Below, in pieces: positions 35,142 to 47,532 of a stretch of 64,000 bases of DNA. Numbering within the stretch: position 1 is the first letter of the stretch; the number at the start of each line of letters is the position of its first letter. Below the pieces are notes generated by a model. It did not search any database. It saw nothing but the letters and a program-made list of their open reading frames with translations, and had not been told where the DNA came from. Source of the stretch: Bidens hawaiensis (Eukaryota; Streptophyta; Magnoliopsida; Asterales; Asteraceae). The DNA lies in assembly GCA_021521415.1 (NCBI GenBank), contig JAIQDT010014626.1, positions 124,001 through 188,000 of the forward strand, in the 5' to 3' direction. The translations under genes were made by a program, and so were the position numbers.

Positions 35142-36865
35142 GGATGGGAAGGATGGGTGATACTAGGAAAAACCCACTAAGGAACAAGGGGACAGCAGCA
35201 TCATCATCGGCTGACCCACCGCCTCTGCCCAAGAGAAGATTGATTTTACGGGATTATGAGGATGAGGAGGACCAAATGCAAGAACCATACCAAGAAGAAG
35301 GAATGGAGCCTCCCCTTAAGCCACTTTGGGGTGGGGGCCGGCTATCGGGAATGGATCCGTATTGGCAAGCAGAGTTATTTAATGATGAGATAGAAAAGCT
35401 GAAAAACAAGAGAGATGGATTATGTGTGAGAAACAGGTTTCGAAGAATCTATTGAGGCCGTGTGGTATTATATACATGTATGAGAACTTGGGTTGGGAGG
35501 CGGCTTTGAAGTGTTATGATGATGAAGATAAGGAAATTTACATGGATACTATTCAAGAGTGGGTTGCATCACTGAGAGTTGATTGGGGAAGTAATCCGAA
35601 CAAGTCAATGAGGTTGATTGGAAAGGCAAATAACAAAGAGGTGGTTATGTCGTCGGACACTTTGCGTAAGATAGCACCATTTGTTTCAAAACTTTCAAGA
35701 GAGTATGTGTATCCTTCCGAGGATGAAATGTACGCTAACCTGGATAAACAACCTTTGTATGAGAGAATGACAATTGATCTCTTTAAACCGGGATTTGCCC
35801 ATACAATGTTGCGAAACAATCTGAAGCTGCAAGTGAGGTTGTTGTTGAGTTTAGTGATCTTTAATGTCATGCCGAGGCGAGGTGACAAAACTCAAATCAG
35901 AAAATGGGAAATTCTGGTGTTGCATGCATTGATGACGGGTACACCAAAAATTTCTTACATGTATTTGGTTATGATGAATATTTGGATGGCAAGGGAATCG
36001 AAGGCAATGTTATTTGTGCCACACTGTCGTCTGATTACAGCTTTATTGAAGGCAAAAAGGGGCTATTCGGGCAGACACACCCACGGTTGAAAAGAATCTT
36101 AACCCGTTTGATAAGGAACAGTTGCAGAAAGAGAATTTTCTTTATCATGAGTAAGGGGGATATGTTTATATCCAACATTTTGATACACATGTGTAGATGA
36201 AGGAATTAAAGAATGGTCATGGAGAGAATGTGATTGAGGAACCGTATGTGTATTTTTCGTGTATTCGAGGTCATCCAGTACCACGAAGAGAAGTGGGAAG
36301 TGGTCCGGGTGGAAGTTCATCGGGGGAGCCACAACAAGCCCCGAATCAGCTTCCATACGAGATGGTTCAGGACGATGCTGGGATGGTAGACTGGCTTCAG
36401 GAGTCGAGGCCATCAGTCTATGGTAGTTGGGGTAATGAGTTTCAATGCATGTTTGATCAACAGAATAGGAATGCATAGTTGCAACGGGGAGAAACTCAAA
36501 GATTGTATGACCGGATGGAGTTATGGAATCAAACCCACGCGTACAACTGGCAACAAGAAATCAATGAAAAATATGAGGATGATCGCCAGAGTCGAGCACA
36601 TGAGGCGCGACATCGGAGAGAGCCGGTGGTGGATAATCCACCAATGATTGACTACACAACTTTGGGGCAGTTTGACGGGAGTACACACTATCCACAATCT
36701 CAGATTCATCATTTGAGGTGGGCGGATCCTCAAGCGAATGCAACTCGTGATGCTGGTGCGGGAAGTTCGTCAGACGCGTTTAACTTCTCTTGTGTCATGG
36801 ACACCATAAGGTCTATTTTCGTGACCCGCAGCCACCTTATTATTGAGCACTCGCTCATCCGCTGA
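35142..36865 (+). pseudogene. ATHILA ORF-1-like (env-position) region
   Basis: Starts MGRMGDTRKNPLRN, then an acidic segment (LRDYEDEEDQMQEPYQEE). After a shift near 35440 comes the conserved core (LGWEAALKCYDDEDKEIYMD, SMRLIGKANNKEVVMSSDTL, KPGFAHTMLRNNLKLQVR, FNVMPRRGDKTQIRKWEIL) of the protein family found at the env position of Athila elements. Further shifts follow near 35950 and 36180, and a stop at 36476 precedes a Gln/Arg-rich tail. No transmembrane segment is evident, so an envelope function is not supported. Confidence 0.7.
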
Positions 36866-38460
36866 TCAGGTCCATATGTCTCTCCTTATCTTTTATTTTC
36901 TCTTGACTGTTTAATATTTGTGTATATGGGTGGTTGGGTCGCGAGATGAACTTTTGGGTCGTGTGGTTGGTGTTGGTGTTTATGTTTATGTCTGAAAACT
37001 CTGTGTGTTTTATTTTATGGTATGAAACTTTATTTGAATCCGGAGATGGGTAGTTGTTTATCTCTTGAATTGAAATTGGTATGAATATCCCGTGTTGTAC
37101 ATTTGTTTTTGAAAATCTGAGTTACATTGAGGGCAATGTAAATCTCAAGTGTGGGGATGGAGAAATTAAAATTTTTAGGCTTAGAGTAGCTTGATTGTGC
37201 GCAAAAGCCGGAATTGTAACTTGTTAATTGTTAGTATTAATGCCAAGTAGAGGTCTTTGGTCATGGTCAATTTTTAAACTTCTCGAAAGTCTTCCCTTGC
37301 AAATGTTTTTCAAAATAGAAAATTAAAATGAACCGTTTAGATGGGGATAACGAGTCATGGGGACATGTACACACATTTCGTGTCGACAGCCTAATTCCTC
37401 CGGTACGTGTGCAAGATTTGCCTTATATATAATATACATATAATATATAGTATATACACATGTAATTTGAGTGCCATTATAGAGAGTAACAAGTATGCCC
37501 ATAATATCTAGAACTTGGTTGTCTCATGCATTTCAAGATCTTAGCTTGGCATGAATTCAAAAGTGATAGAGGCAATTAGGTTAACCCTTGTCTGGATAAG
37601 TGCGAGTGTGGGTATCGGGTGTTGGGCCTCATACGTTATATATATGAGCGTGGATAAAGATAGGTGCGAGGGGTTGGTTCCCTTAAAAAACATTGTTGGA
37701 CCTTTTCTTTCATTTAATCAACCCCGGTGTTATATTGCTAGACAATTTGACTTAATAGGTTTCCTTGTAATTGTTTAGTATGTATCAATAGGATGTATTA
37801 AGCACTATGTTTATTATGCTTAAAAAAATAAAAAAAAATTGTGTTAAAGTTTCAATGTTCAAGTATTATGAGTTTGAAAAAATAAAAAAAATAAAATAAA
37901 TAAACAACTGAAAAATAAGGTTAGTGATGAAATCGGTTGTTTATGTCATTGTTTACTTAGTTGTTTTGTAATAAGTCGGATCAGATCGCTTGAGCTACTT
38001 TAAAAATCCCCTTCCATACCCTTACACTTAGCCCCGTTATAACCCGTTTTAAGCCCTCTTGATTTGCATTTGTGTCAAATCATTTATATGGGTGGAGATA
38101 TGACTTTCTCCCAAGTTTATTACATTGTGTTCATACTTGGTATTGAGGGCAGAGAGATACTGGCACATTTTTTTTGCTGGTTCAGATATTAAACCAAGTG
38201 GAGAGATATTATATTATGAGGGGTATGAACATGTGTGCCTTAACCGGAAACAAAGTACACTCGTTTGGGCGGTTTCATAGTTTATAACGTATCATTAAAT
38301 TGTTTGGTGGTTATCAACCTTGACAATGTCAGTTCTTGGGCATTGGGTATGACCTTATACCTCACTAGTATTAATACTGATAATTAATGAACCGTCGATC
38401 GAGGTGTGTATGTTGCATGAGAGTTTTCTTAAGGGCAAGCAAATGATAAGTGTAGGGATG
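36866..38460 (+). other. 3' non-coding DNA of the Athila-like element, with polypurine tract
   Basis: No ORF of note. AAGTGTGGGGATGG occurs near 37149, and AAGTGTAGGGATG directly before the LTR at 38448-38460 is the likely functional polypurine tract. Confidence 0.6.
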
Positions 38461-39414
38461 TGATGTGTGGGTAAAAGTATGTTCATTAAGCGTCTAAATT
38501 CGTGTGTTTTAATTAATTATATATTGTGAACACGAGTACTTTGAGTGAGTTTATGGTCACAGGTATGTGGAGACTACCGGAGCTTATTCGGGACTAATTT
38601 GGAGTGTTTGAGGATGGAAGAATCATGATTATGTGAAGAGAGGTGATCGAGAACTTAACCGGATGATCGAAAATAAAAAAGAACGAGGAATGGAGAACTG
38701 GAGAGGAGCCAGCCATAAGCTACACCTTCCGGGCCGTAGCTTACGGCCTGGCAGTGGCGTAAGGCAGGATAGATGACCCGTAGCTTACGACTGAGCCGTA
38801 AGCTACGCCACCTGAGCCGTAAGCTACGGCATACAGTCGTAAGCTACGATGGCCTGACCGTAACTTACGGCCGGGTCTGACGGAAAGAGGGTTTTTGGGT
38901 TTTTTATGCCATATTTAAGGTGATAAAACCCTAAGGTAGTGACTATTCTTTCACCACCAGTTTTGGGACTTCTTGGAGGCCAGTTTACACCACCATAACA
39001 CATCCTAATCATAAGATTGATCCATGAAATCCTTCCCTAACATCATAATCAAGAGAATGAAGATCGAGATGCAAGGCTAAAGGCTTCATAATCATCTCCG
39101 AGTGTAGGGTTGAGTTGTATGCTAGGTTTTGATATTCTATACTCTTAACTTTGGATTTGGCTTTGATTAATCATTCGGTTGATCAATTCTCTGTGTTTGC
39201 TTTTGTGCTTAAACGGTTTTTAGTAATTGATTACTTAATCTTTTGTCAGTTAATCGATTTGTGGTCGTTAACAATTAGGATTAAGTTCTTTCGTCATTGA
39301 TCCGTTTATCATTAACCATATTATTGATTTTGTGTTTCAACAAGTAAAACCGATAATCAACTAGATTTTCATTAAGCCGTGTCATATGTTCGGATTTAGT
39401 TCTGACGATCAACA
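38461..39414 (+). repeat. 3' LTR of the Athila-like element
   Basis: Begins TGATGTGTGG after the purine tract and ends AACA just before the Cassandra LTR. It contains seven direct or inverted copies of CGTAAGCTACG-like sequence between 38709 and 38873. With no partner LTR in the window, the limits are inferred. Confidence 0.6.
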
Positions 39415-39415
39415 T

Positions 39416-39726
39416 TGTAACACCCTTGGCAAACACAAATTCGTCCCACTCTTAGGCTATCCCACATCGGCCGTGGACAAGAGAGATCCTTTGTTCATAA
39501 GTAATGTCCCGCCTCTTAACATCACCAACGCGTTTTGGGCTTAATTGGCTGTGGAGCACATGAAAATTCCACGGTTAAGCGCGCTTAGGTGGAAGTAGTA
39601 CTAGGATGGGTGACCACCTGGGAAGTATCTACCTGGGCAACCAAAAACAAAGCCGTGAGTTCCGGATGGGCAACCAATCGAGGGCAAAGCGGACAATATT
39701 GGTGGTACGAGAGGCCGGGGTGTTAC
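39416..39726 (+). repeat. Cassandra-type TRIM LTR with embedded 5S rRNA-like region
   Basis: A 311-bp LTR starts TGTAACACCC and ends GGGGTGTTACA. The centre (about 39530-39627) matches 5S rRNA including its internal promoter: A-box GGTTAAGCGCGCTTAGG and C-box AGTACTAGGATGGGTGACC. This is the hallmark of Cassandra terminal-repeat retrotransposons in miniature. A primer site follows at once. No second LTR is present in the window. Confidence 0.88.
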
Positions 39727-39727
39727 A

Positions 39728-39737
39728 GGTGGTATCA
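39728..39737 (+). promoter_or_regulatory. Primer binding site of the Cassandra element
   Basis: GTGGTATCAGA directly after the LTR matches the initiator Met tRNA site. Confidence 0.75.
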
Positions 39738-39739
39738 GA

Positions 39740-40492
39740 TCCACTCTTGTGCCGTTCGGGATGATGGGACATGCCTCATCGAGGAAGATGAGTCCAAAGG
39801 GTTTTATCTTCATTCTTATGTGGTAAGTGTATGTTATGTGAATGTTTTATAATGTATGTATGAATGATATAAAAGGGTATGTATGGGATTGTATGAATGA
39901 TAGTATGAAGAAATGAAGGTACGAGTAAACGGAAAGGAGGGACTAGACCCTTATAATATCTGAGAGGATAGGGACCTTACCCTTATAATATCTGAGAGGT
40001 TATAGGTGAAAGGATCTTTAAAATGTATAAGTATGTAAAGTAAAATTAACTATAAAAGACTGAAAGAAAGAACGAAAGAAAGAATGAAGGTATATACTTA
40101 TGTATGCACAAAAGAAAGATGAACAGGTTAAGTATATAATATGTATCTTCGGATGCGTATGTATAAGTAAGTGTACGTATTGTATGTTATTTGATTAACT
40201 AGAACTCACTCAGTGCAGTTGACTTTTAGTATGCACGCAAGTGAATAGATTAAAGCAGTTGGCTTGAGGGAGACACATGGCATGATCTAATGAGGCTGAC
40301 ATCTGAAGAAGAATTGTCATGATGCTTTGATACGATATTTTATGCTATGTTTTAAAGACAAGATTTGAATGTTTTATAATGAATGGTTGACTTTTACTAT
40401 TTCCGCGAAAGTTTTAATTAACTCTGATATTTAGAATTGTATTTATGAGTAAATCCAACACCAAAGTAGGGCACCGGGAACGGGGCCTTACA
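39740..40492 (+). repeat. Cassandra interior joined to a gypsy LTR remnant
   Basis: The start is Cassandra internal DNA. A tandem pair of ACCCTTATAATATCTGAGAG lies near 39950-39995. The end (AACTCACTCAG near 40203 and GGGCCTTACA at 40492) looks like the 3' part of a gypsy LTR, and a degenerate primer site TTTGGTATAAAAGCA follows. The junction between the two is not visible. Confidence 0.5.
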
Positions 40493-40909
40493 ATTTGGTA
40501 TAAAAGCATAAGTTCGAGAGAATTAAGCATCCTACATGCTTAGACTCGAATAGAGAATGGACTTAAGTAAGAAAAGAAAGAAGATGCCAGTTCAAGAAAG
40601 CCATTTGTCACTCAAGCAAGCTAAGTAAAGGTAAAATGTATGATTAATTTCAGGTGTAATGTAAGAATGTGTAAGGAAGTTAGCTTAACTGCTAGGGATA
40701 GGAGTGTATGATTATATATACTTTTTGATTGCATAACTGTTTAGAAGTAGAACCAACACAAATATACTCATAAAGGGAAGTATATATGACACAGAAAGTA
40801 ACGTTATCAGCTAATCACAGTTGGCCACTGTTATTACATGTTAGCCTTACTGTCCTCGTACTAAATAGTTCCTTGAGTGACGACGTTTGTGTTTCCTTAT
40901 ATAATACGA

Positions 40910-43833
40910 ATGGCTGGAGCAAGGAAGGATGTGGGCCAAGGAGGTCGTATTAAACGTCGTGGTAGGCCACGTATAGTTCGAGAACCTTCTGTAGGACCAG
41001 TTACTAACACAAGAGAGGAAGGAAGCGCAACTGTGCGAGACCAGAGCAACAATGAAGGGTATCAACTTGACCCTGCTGTTCAAGCCGCCATTGCTTAAGC
41101 TGTGGCTGTTGTAGTGAAGAATTTACATCCTGGCAAGTATGCTAAAAGCCATGCAAGGACCGCTGAGAGGGCAGGGTAGGATGTCAAAAAGGTTGATGAG
41201 AATGAGGATGGTGACTCGATTGAAGCTTGATATGTGAAGGATGATGAGAGAAAGAGAGGCCGAGGTGGGTGTAACTAGAAGTCGTTCAAAGGTTGCGACC
41301 CGCCAAAGCTAAATGGTTTAGGAGACGCAATCGCTACTCTCCGGTGGATAACCACAATGGACAAGGTTATCCGAATTAGCGAGTGCCGTCCTGACCAAGC
41401 AGTAGATTATGCTACTCAGTCGTTTGGTGATGAGGCTATGTTCTGGCGGGAGACTGTGGAATAAAGAAAGACTCGAGAAGATATTAAGGCTATGAGGTGG
41501 GATGACCTGAAGGAGTTGGTGATGAAGTGATTGTGTGCTGATGCTGAGGTTGAGAGGACTGAGATGAAGTTTTTGAATCTGAAGGCGGGTAAGATGACAC
41601 ACCACGAGTACACTACCGAATTCAACCGCATGTCTAGGTTAGTTCCTGAAATGGTGAACACTGAAGCAAAAAATTATCAAGTGTTACATCAGTAAACTTC
41701 CACAGAATGTCTGCACTTTAGTCAGGACAAGTAAACCTGCTACTTTCGACTATACTGTTGAGCTTGAAGAGAAGAAAGAGAAGAAATGGGTTGCTCCTGT
41801 CAAATGACCCGGTACTCAGATGTGGAACCCTAGAGATAAGAGACAAAAGATGTAGGAGAAGAAGTCGTGTAAGACTTGTGGGAAGATGCACGTTGGCGAG
41901 TGCAAGTGGGGTGCTGGAACTTATGTTTGTCACAATTGTGGAAGGGCTCATGGTGGAGAGTGTAGAGTAGGATCAAATGCCTTTTATAAGAGTAGAAAGG
42001 TGGGGCATTATGCTCATGAATGCAGTGCAAAGCCCGCGTGTTACAAATGTGGTAAGACGGGTCATATGGCATGGGAGTGCACTAAGGGTGACGCTGGAGG
42101 AAGCGGGAAGAAGGATGGTGACCAGGCTAGGCCAAGGACTAGAGCCTCATGTTGACCTAGGAGCAGGCTAAGCAGATCCCTGATGTTGTGACAGGTACGT
42201 TTCTAGTAAACAATATTTCTGCTTCAGTAAAATTTGATTCGGGCGCTAATAGAAGTTTCGTAGCTACGACATTTAGTAAGTTAGTAAAAAATTAAATGTT
42301 GTCGTGTACCTGAAAGTTCTAAATTAGAAACCGCGAGTGAGACCTCAGTTAGAATAATGAGAATGGTTAAGGATTGTAAGATAGAGTTAGAGGGACGTGA
42401 GTTCCTTGTCACCTTGTACGCTATATCCTTAGGAGGGTTCGATGTGGTTTTGGGGATGGATTGGCTATCTGAGTTTGAGGCTCAGATAGTGCGTAAGGGT
42501 AGGTTAATAAGGTTAAAGTCCTTGGATGGTAGCGCGGTGACAGTTTATGGTGATAAAGAAAGTTCAGGGCTTAATGTCATTTCGATGATAAAAGCCGAAG
42601 GATTGATAAGGCGAGGGTGCGGTGCCTACCTGGCATATGTTGTCAAAACTACGGATGAGACGAAATAAGTGAAAGATGTTTCGGTTGTGCGCGACTACCT
42701 AGAAGTGTTCGCTAAGGATATTCCGGGGTTGCTACCGGAGTGAGAGATAGAATTTTAGATAGACTTAATACCATGGGCACAGCCCGTCGCGAAAGCACCT
42801 TACCGCTTGGCGCAGCCCGAGATGAAAGAACTAATGTCCCAACTGCAAGAACTCCTCGATAAATGTTTTATAAGACCAAGTGTTTCCCCATGGGGCGCAC
42901 TGGTGTTGTTTGTTAAGAAGAAGGATGGAAGTATGAGAATGTGTATAGACTATCGTGAGTTGAATAAGCTTATGGTGAAGAACATATATACGTTGCCAAT
43001 GATTGATGATTTGTTTGACCAACTACAAGGTTCGAGTTGGTTCTCATGAATATATCTTAGATTAGGCTATCATTAACTGAAGGTGAAAGATGCAGACATC
43101 CCTAAGACAACGTTTCGAACGCAGTATGGACACACGAGTTCCTTGTGATGTTGTTCGGTCTAACGAATTCTCCCACAGTATTCATGGATATGATGAATAG
43201 GGTATTTCGTCCAATGTTAGACAAATCAGTTATTGTGTTCATCGATGATATATTGATTTATTCGAAGAGCGAGGCTGACCATGCTGAACATCTAAGAGAA
43301 GTATTGGGGATCTTGAAGGAAGAGAAATTGTATGCTAAGTTCTCGATGTGCGTGTTCTGGTTGCGCGAAGTGCAGTTTCTAGGTTACGTAATCAACCCTG
43401 AAGGGATTACTATGGACCCAACTAAGATTGAGGCGATAACGAATTGGAAGACTCCGCAGAACCCGACTGATATATGCAGCTTCTTAGGGTTGGCTGGCTA
43501 TTAAAAGAGATTCATCGATGGGGTGGGTTCTCCAAGATAGCCGCACAGTTGACCGGAATGACCCGAAAGTCTGTAATATTCAATTGAGGTAAGTTTCTGA
43601 AGGAGGCCTTTGAGGAATTAAAGAAAAGACTCACGCAAGCTCCAATCCTTGATCTACCCGATGGTGACGAGGATTTGGTTGTTTGTACTGATGCCTCGCA
43701 TCATGGGTTATGTTGCATGTTAATGCAACGAGGAAATGTTATAGCGTATGCGTCCAAGCAGTTGAAAGTTCATGAGAGTACCTACCCGACACATGATTTA
43801 GAGCTAGCAGCCATAGTGCATGCTTTAAAGATA
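40910..43833 (+). pseudogene. Ty3/gypsy gag-pol, heavily mutated and truncated
   Basis: Gag from MAGARKDVGQGG has stops about every 60-100 codons. CCHC-like knuckles occur in CHNCGRAHGGEC and CYKCGKTGHMAWEC (41930-42080). Protease remnant is KFDSGANRSFV. RT pieces are [18 protein letters not shown] (about 42915), [14 protein letters not shown] (about 43233) and FLGLAGY (43480). RNase H starts [15 protein letters not shown] and breaks off at ALKI (43833), where copia sequence begins. Integrase and the 3' LTR are missing. Confidence 0.88.
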
Positions 43834-44688
43834 TGTGTTAGAGCATTTTTGTCTAATGCTAGGTCTAGTGAGCTTATTATGTCATTTGTATGTTTGTTAG
43901 GGGCTAAATTGTCAATAGAATGTAAAGCGAAACGTATAAGTCCAGGAGCGTATAAGCTCATAAGCCCGTATAAGCTTATACGGTGCCTTAGACTTATACG
44001 TTGGCACTGTTCATCTATATATAGGGCTTTCATGTTTAGATTAAATCAGTTGTGACAGTTATTCAGTTTTGTACTCAGATTGTTATATCGATATACTGAA
44101 CGTTAAGAGTGATTGTGTTGTGACTGCTTTATGATATAATTCCGCTATATCGTATCGTATATTCAAGTTCAATTGATGAAGTTTTGAAGATTCAAAAGTC
44201 AAAAAGTTAAACCGATTACATATTCAGCAATTAAACTCTGGATTTTGGTCAATTATTCAATTTGCTTGGTCATCACGATTGTGGTTACATATTCATTGTT
44301 TCTACAAGAGTGAATCATATTATTTCATGCTCAAAATCAAGTTTCAGATTCAAGATCTTCAACAGTTTTGTTTGGCGTATAAGTGTTCTGATTAGCGTAT
44401 AAGCGGATATATGTGCGCATAAGTGTTGTGTGTCAGTGTAAGGTTTTGGTCCGCATAAGTTTACACGTTTTTGAGGGTTACCCGTTGGTTCAGAATTATA
44501 CGGATGAATAAAGTGTTTTACGCTGGTTTCAACGTGTAAGAAGTTATGCGTTGGTTCAAGGGTTTCTAGAGTTATACGGTGATAAAAGGTTATCTGAGGA
44601 TCAAGGTTATACGAGTAGCAAGGTTATACGTTGATTCTAGGTTATACGCTGGTTCAGAGTTATACGTTTGATATTGTTCTTTTCAAAA
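43834..44688 (+). repeat. 5' region of a copia element with reiterated CGTATAAG motifs
   Basis: Starts TGTTAGAGCA, probably the LTR start, exactly where gypsy RNase H stops. It contains about fourteen direct or inverted CGTATAAG/TTATACG motifs, including the perfect palindrome CCGTATAAGCTTATACGG near 43965-43982. A TATA-like CTATATATAGGG is near 44016. Confidence 0.6.
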
Positions 44689-44937
44689 ATGGAAGATCTA
44701 AACGCGTTTGTTACACATGCTTCACGGTTTATCCCGAACAAAAACTTAGAAAATGAAATGGGGACATCAACCAAACCCCCGAAGTTGCTTAGGATGAAAG
44801 ATTATCCTAATTGGGCTGATAAGTTTGAAACATATGTGCAAGCTGTGAGCTATGAAACTTGGAAAGCCGTTTAAACTGAATACATCATTCCAAGAAATGA
44901 AAATGGCACATGTCATAGATTATCTCAAATACCTGAT
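44689..44937 (+). pseudogene. Copia gag, first 80 codons
   Basis: MEDLNAFVTHASRF then MGTSTKPPKLLRMKDYPNWADKF, the SIRE-like copia gag N-terminus, related to the gag at 57239. A stop at 44872 is followed in frame by TEYIIPRNENG. Cut at 44937 by TGTCACACCC, the start of another repeat. Confidence 0.75.
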
Positions 44938-45641
44938 GTCACACCCTCATATTTCAACTAATAGGGTTTTGTCGTGAGGCGCGTGACATACCAGGATCTA
45001 GCCACTTGTTATATTGTACAATCATTTAATAATGAAGGATACCATTTATTATCACTCATTAATATGAGAAAATCCAGTTACAGTGTAATTGTGTTTGCGT
45101 AAGCGTAAATGTGAACAATTTAAAAACAAAGTAGTCACATGCTCAAACATGTACCACCCATCCAAGTGTAAAAGAATGTAAGGTAAATATCCATGCTATA
45201 ATGAAACTCCAAACAAATGCATGCGCATGCTCCATAGCATACCTAGTAACCTAGCAAGTATAAATACTCAAGGGTCAACACAAGGTTGGCGAGTTCATAA
45301 GTTATAGTAAAAAGTAATGTGAGTAGATTTATCACATTTCAAATATACCAGGGCAGCTAACCCATTCACAAGGTACTAGACGTTTAAACCAAAACTGACT
45401 GTCACTTAATACAAGTACGCTTCTTCACCCACACGTCCAAAAGGGTTATATTCTTCTAAAATACATTATGTTTATCTTCCTTTGAAATGCAGGATCAACA
45501 TAAAAATTGTTCAAATAATTCATTCAAATGAGTGGCAGTGTGGATGTATAATCGATGATTAATATCAGGCCCGACTATGAGACAGTTCAGAATGGTCGAA
45601 GGCCACAAGCCCGACTATTCGATAGGCCCGTAAATTTTTAA

Positions 45642-45672
<31 letters not shown>

Positions 45673-46260
45673 GGGGTGCGTTAACGTACAATAATTGCTT
45701 AACATACAATAGGTACACGAAATGCGTTCAAGGTTAAAAAGCATTAAACGTTCAAGCCAAGTTCCCACCTTAAAACGTTAAAAGGTTAAACCTTCAAACG
45801 TTCAGGATTAAACCTAAAACGTTCGGGCTAAAAACTTAACACGTTCAGGCTTAAATCCTGATATATTCAAGGTTAAAACCCATAACTCAAAACTCAAAAT
45901 TGATCAATTGAAGCTTCAAATTGATGATTAATTGAATCGATTTCAAAGATTAACGATCAATTGGCTTCATTTTCAATTTCAATTCTTATTAAAAACTAAA
46001 CAAAACCTGTGAAACAACGGGAGCGACATTCATGTTTGTCCGACGAGTTGCCGGAACCTCGTTGTCGACCCTTGTGATGGTGAAGGAGGTGTGCTAATGC
46101 CGATGAGTGGTGGTGGAGACGGATTGAGGGAGAGGGACAGAAAGATGAGTGTAATTGTGATTTAGGGTTTCTGAAAATCAACGTCCTGCAGTGTCGCGTA
46201 CGTAATGTACGATAAATGATTATTGTATTGGATCCTTTCTCTCTCTCTATATATATATAT
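44938..46260. other. Non-coding repeat DNA, possible LTR start at 44938
   Basis: TGTCACACCC at 44938 looks like a gypsy LTR start; no matching end was fixed. An AT microsatellite lies at 45643-45665. From 45720 to 45860 the phrase AACGTTCAGG/AACGTTAAAAGG recurs about eight times. No ORF. Confidence 0.45.
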
Positions 46261-46599
46261 ATATACGATAAGGTTTTTCTTAGAAGTGTTTTCTTATTGC
46301 GAGAAGTGCGAGAAATGAATCCAACCAATCATATTTTTTCTTTTCTTTTATTATTTATTTAATGAAAATGGTGTTAAAGTAAAATGAGCATTTTTTTTCG
46401 TACTTTGTAGGTCATAATGTATGGAGAAGTTACAATTAATTTGTTTTCATATTTTTTAAAATATAGCCAAATCAACTTATATTAACTTTTTATTTTATCA
46501 AATTTAGTTTTGTTAATTTATCAATTTTTTTTTCACATAAATTGAATTTCATACATTTATCCAGATAATAGTTCTTAAATTCAATAGCGTTGACACATT

Positions 46600-47260
46600 T
46601 ACACATTACATAGAACATACACATGAATAAAATTACACATACACAATTCAAAATACTACCTACATAGTACATAAATGAACCAACACACGATAATAATTAC
46701 ACATACACCATTGGAAATACCACCTATACAATACATATATATACCTATACAGTACATAAATGTACCTACACACAATAATATATGAACATACACAGTACAT
46801 AAATGAACCTACACACGATAAAAAAAGCATGCACAATTCGAAATACCATATACACGCTACATATACGAACCTACACAGTACATAAATGAATCTATATATG
46901 ATAAAAATTACACATACAAAATTGAAATACCATATACACAGTACATATGCGAACCTACACAACATATAAATGAACCTACACAGTACAAAATAAGCTTTTT
47001 TATTACATTAAACTATATATAATAAATAACGAATAATGATAATGACCAATACTTGTAAAATCACATACACATTCGTGATACCACTTAATTAGTACATATA
47101 TAAACCCTACATAGTACAATTTTTTTTATATTATTCATATTAAACTACATATAATAAATAACAAATCATGTTGATAACCTACAATTGTAAAATTTTTACA
47201 TATGCATTCATGATTCCACCTTAACAATATATTAACATGTGTGTGTGTATAATACATAAA
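46600..47260. repeat. AT-rich minisatellite, degenerate
   Basis: Repeated phrases ACACATACACNATTNGAAATACCA, CCTACACAGTACATAAATGAACC and NACGATAATAATT occur in about six irregular units. The hydrophobic ORFs on the minus strand here are by-products of the repeat. Confidence 0.7.
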
Positions 47261-47532
47261 TTTGTGTAGACAATATATAATATTTAACGCATTTGAAGAA
47301 ATATGATTGAAGATATTATAGTATTTGATTAAAATTATATTTGTTTAACATCAGTTTGATTAAAACATCAATTAAAAAATAAAAATTAAAAAAACTTTAT
47401 AGGTAACTCTCAGTTAGTTAGTAATAATAACAAATAAATATTATTAATGACTTAAGTTTTACTTTGAAAGTCTAAAAAAAAATAACAAACTATCGTTCTT
47501 CATTAAAATATTGGTAGATTAATTAAGGAGCA

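Larger units (their letters stand above)
28440..39414 (+). mobile_element. Athila-like Ty3/gypsy element, 5' LTR missing
   Basis: Gag, protease, RT, RNase H, integrase, an ATHILA ORF-1-like region, long 3' non-coding DNA, a polypurine-like tract and one LTR occur in order on +. No matching LTR or primer site precedes gag, so the 5' end is deleted. Stops and frameshifts occur in every coding block. The element is old. Confidence 0.85.

Noticed and set aside
35142..36865. Retroviral envelope gene
   Set aside because: Position fits, but no signal peptide, transmembrane helix or cleavage site is visible; similarity is to the ATHILA ORF-1 family.
39530..39627. 5S rRNA gene
   Set aside because: The 5S match is partial, has substitutions, and lies in the centre of a TGTAACACCC...GGGTGTTACA LTR followed by a primer site, so it belongs to a Cassandra element.
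46490..46965. Cys/Tyr-rich hydrophobic membrane protein on the minus strand
   Set aside because: The ORFs arise from an AT-rich tandem repeat; the repeating residues follow the repeat unit and no conserved domain is visible.
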